Positions 7,098-7,209 of a DNA stretch of 7,209 bases are shown piece by piece (positions within the stretch are counted from its first letter, which is position 1; each line of letters begins with the position of its first letter). The stretch comes from Anaerolineales bacterium (GTDB lineage: Bacteria; Chloroflexota; Anaerolineae; Anaerolineales; UBA4823). The stretch spans positions 1 to 7,209 of the forward strand of contig JAOAHK010000124.1 of the NCBI GenBank assembly GCA_026415275.1. Reading direction: 5' to 3'. The notes beneath the pieces are model-generated. The model worked only from the letters and a program-made list of their open reading frames with translations, did no database searches and was not told the origin of the DNA. Position numbers and translations under genes: made by a program.

Positions 7098-7101
7098 GAA
7101 T

Positions 7102-7144
7102 CAATACATTCCCAATAATTTTCTTGTACCGTGGGGGAATATTG
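7102..7144 (+). repeat. Imperfect inverted repeat downstream of lepB
   Basis: CAATA-CA-TTCCC (7102-7113) can pair with GGGAA-TATTG (7135-7144), leaving a 2-nt bulge and a 21-nt loop. It starts 4 nt after the lepB stop. It has no following T-run and a large loop, so it is not a good intrinsic terminator; a role in ending or stabilising the transcript is only possible. The rest of 7098-7209 holds no gene I can support. Confidence 0.3.
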
Positions 7145-7209
7145 ACTCATGTTGGGTTAGGTAACTAGATCAGCCTTCAACAATTGGCGAGCGATGACCA
7201 ACCTTTGGA

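Noticed and set aside
7102..7144. Calling the inverted repeat after lepB an intrinsic terminator.
   Set aside because: The loop is long, the stem is bulged and no T-run follows, so it is listed only as an imperfect repeat.
7157..7207. Minus-strand open frame entering from the right edge and ending in TAA (QRLVIARQLLKADLVT).
   Set aside because: Only 16 codons are visible, other frames give equally short open stretches, and no family can be recognised. It could be the end of a convergent gene, but the window does not show it.

Overview
The window is a densely packed run of eight genes, all on the + strand, with moderate GC content and no mobile elements, RNA genes or CRISPR arrays that I can see. 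The Lon sequence (the [19 protein letters not shown]-domain start, [12 protein letters not shown]) and the gene set look most like a Chloroflexota bacterium, perhaps class Anaerolineae. That placement rests on remembered family resemblance, not on a search, and should be held at moderate confidence.

Layout, left to right: the 3' half of tpx (thiol peroxidase, cut by the window edge); an Hsp20-family small heat-shock protein; a full-length, unusually long lon (ATP-dependent protease, 884 aa); a single-domain CheY-like response regulator whose start lies inside the end of lon; a 580-aa three-part protein joining a PHP metal-dependent phosphoesterase, an AlbA_2/Schlafen-type domain and an unrecognised C-terminal domain; a YpeA-like GNAT acetyltransferase; mogA (molybdopterin adenylyltransferase); and lepB (type I signal peptidase). 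The last 112 bases contain no gene I can support, only an imperfect inverted repeat.

The first three genes form a stress and protein-quality theme: peroxide removal, a holdase chaperone, and degradation of damaged protein. From lon to mogA the genes overlap or nearly touch (29-nt overlap, 5-nt gap, 8-nt overlap, 20-nt overlap), which suggests one transcript with translational coupling; lepB follows 37 nt later. No convincing promoter or intrinsic terminator is visible between any of them. The least ordinary item is the PHP/AlbA_2 fusion with its uncharacterised C-terminal domain. The rest are recognisable housekeeping or stress genes, and I see no sign of horizontal transfer.
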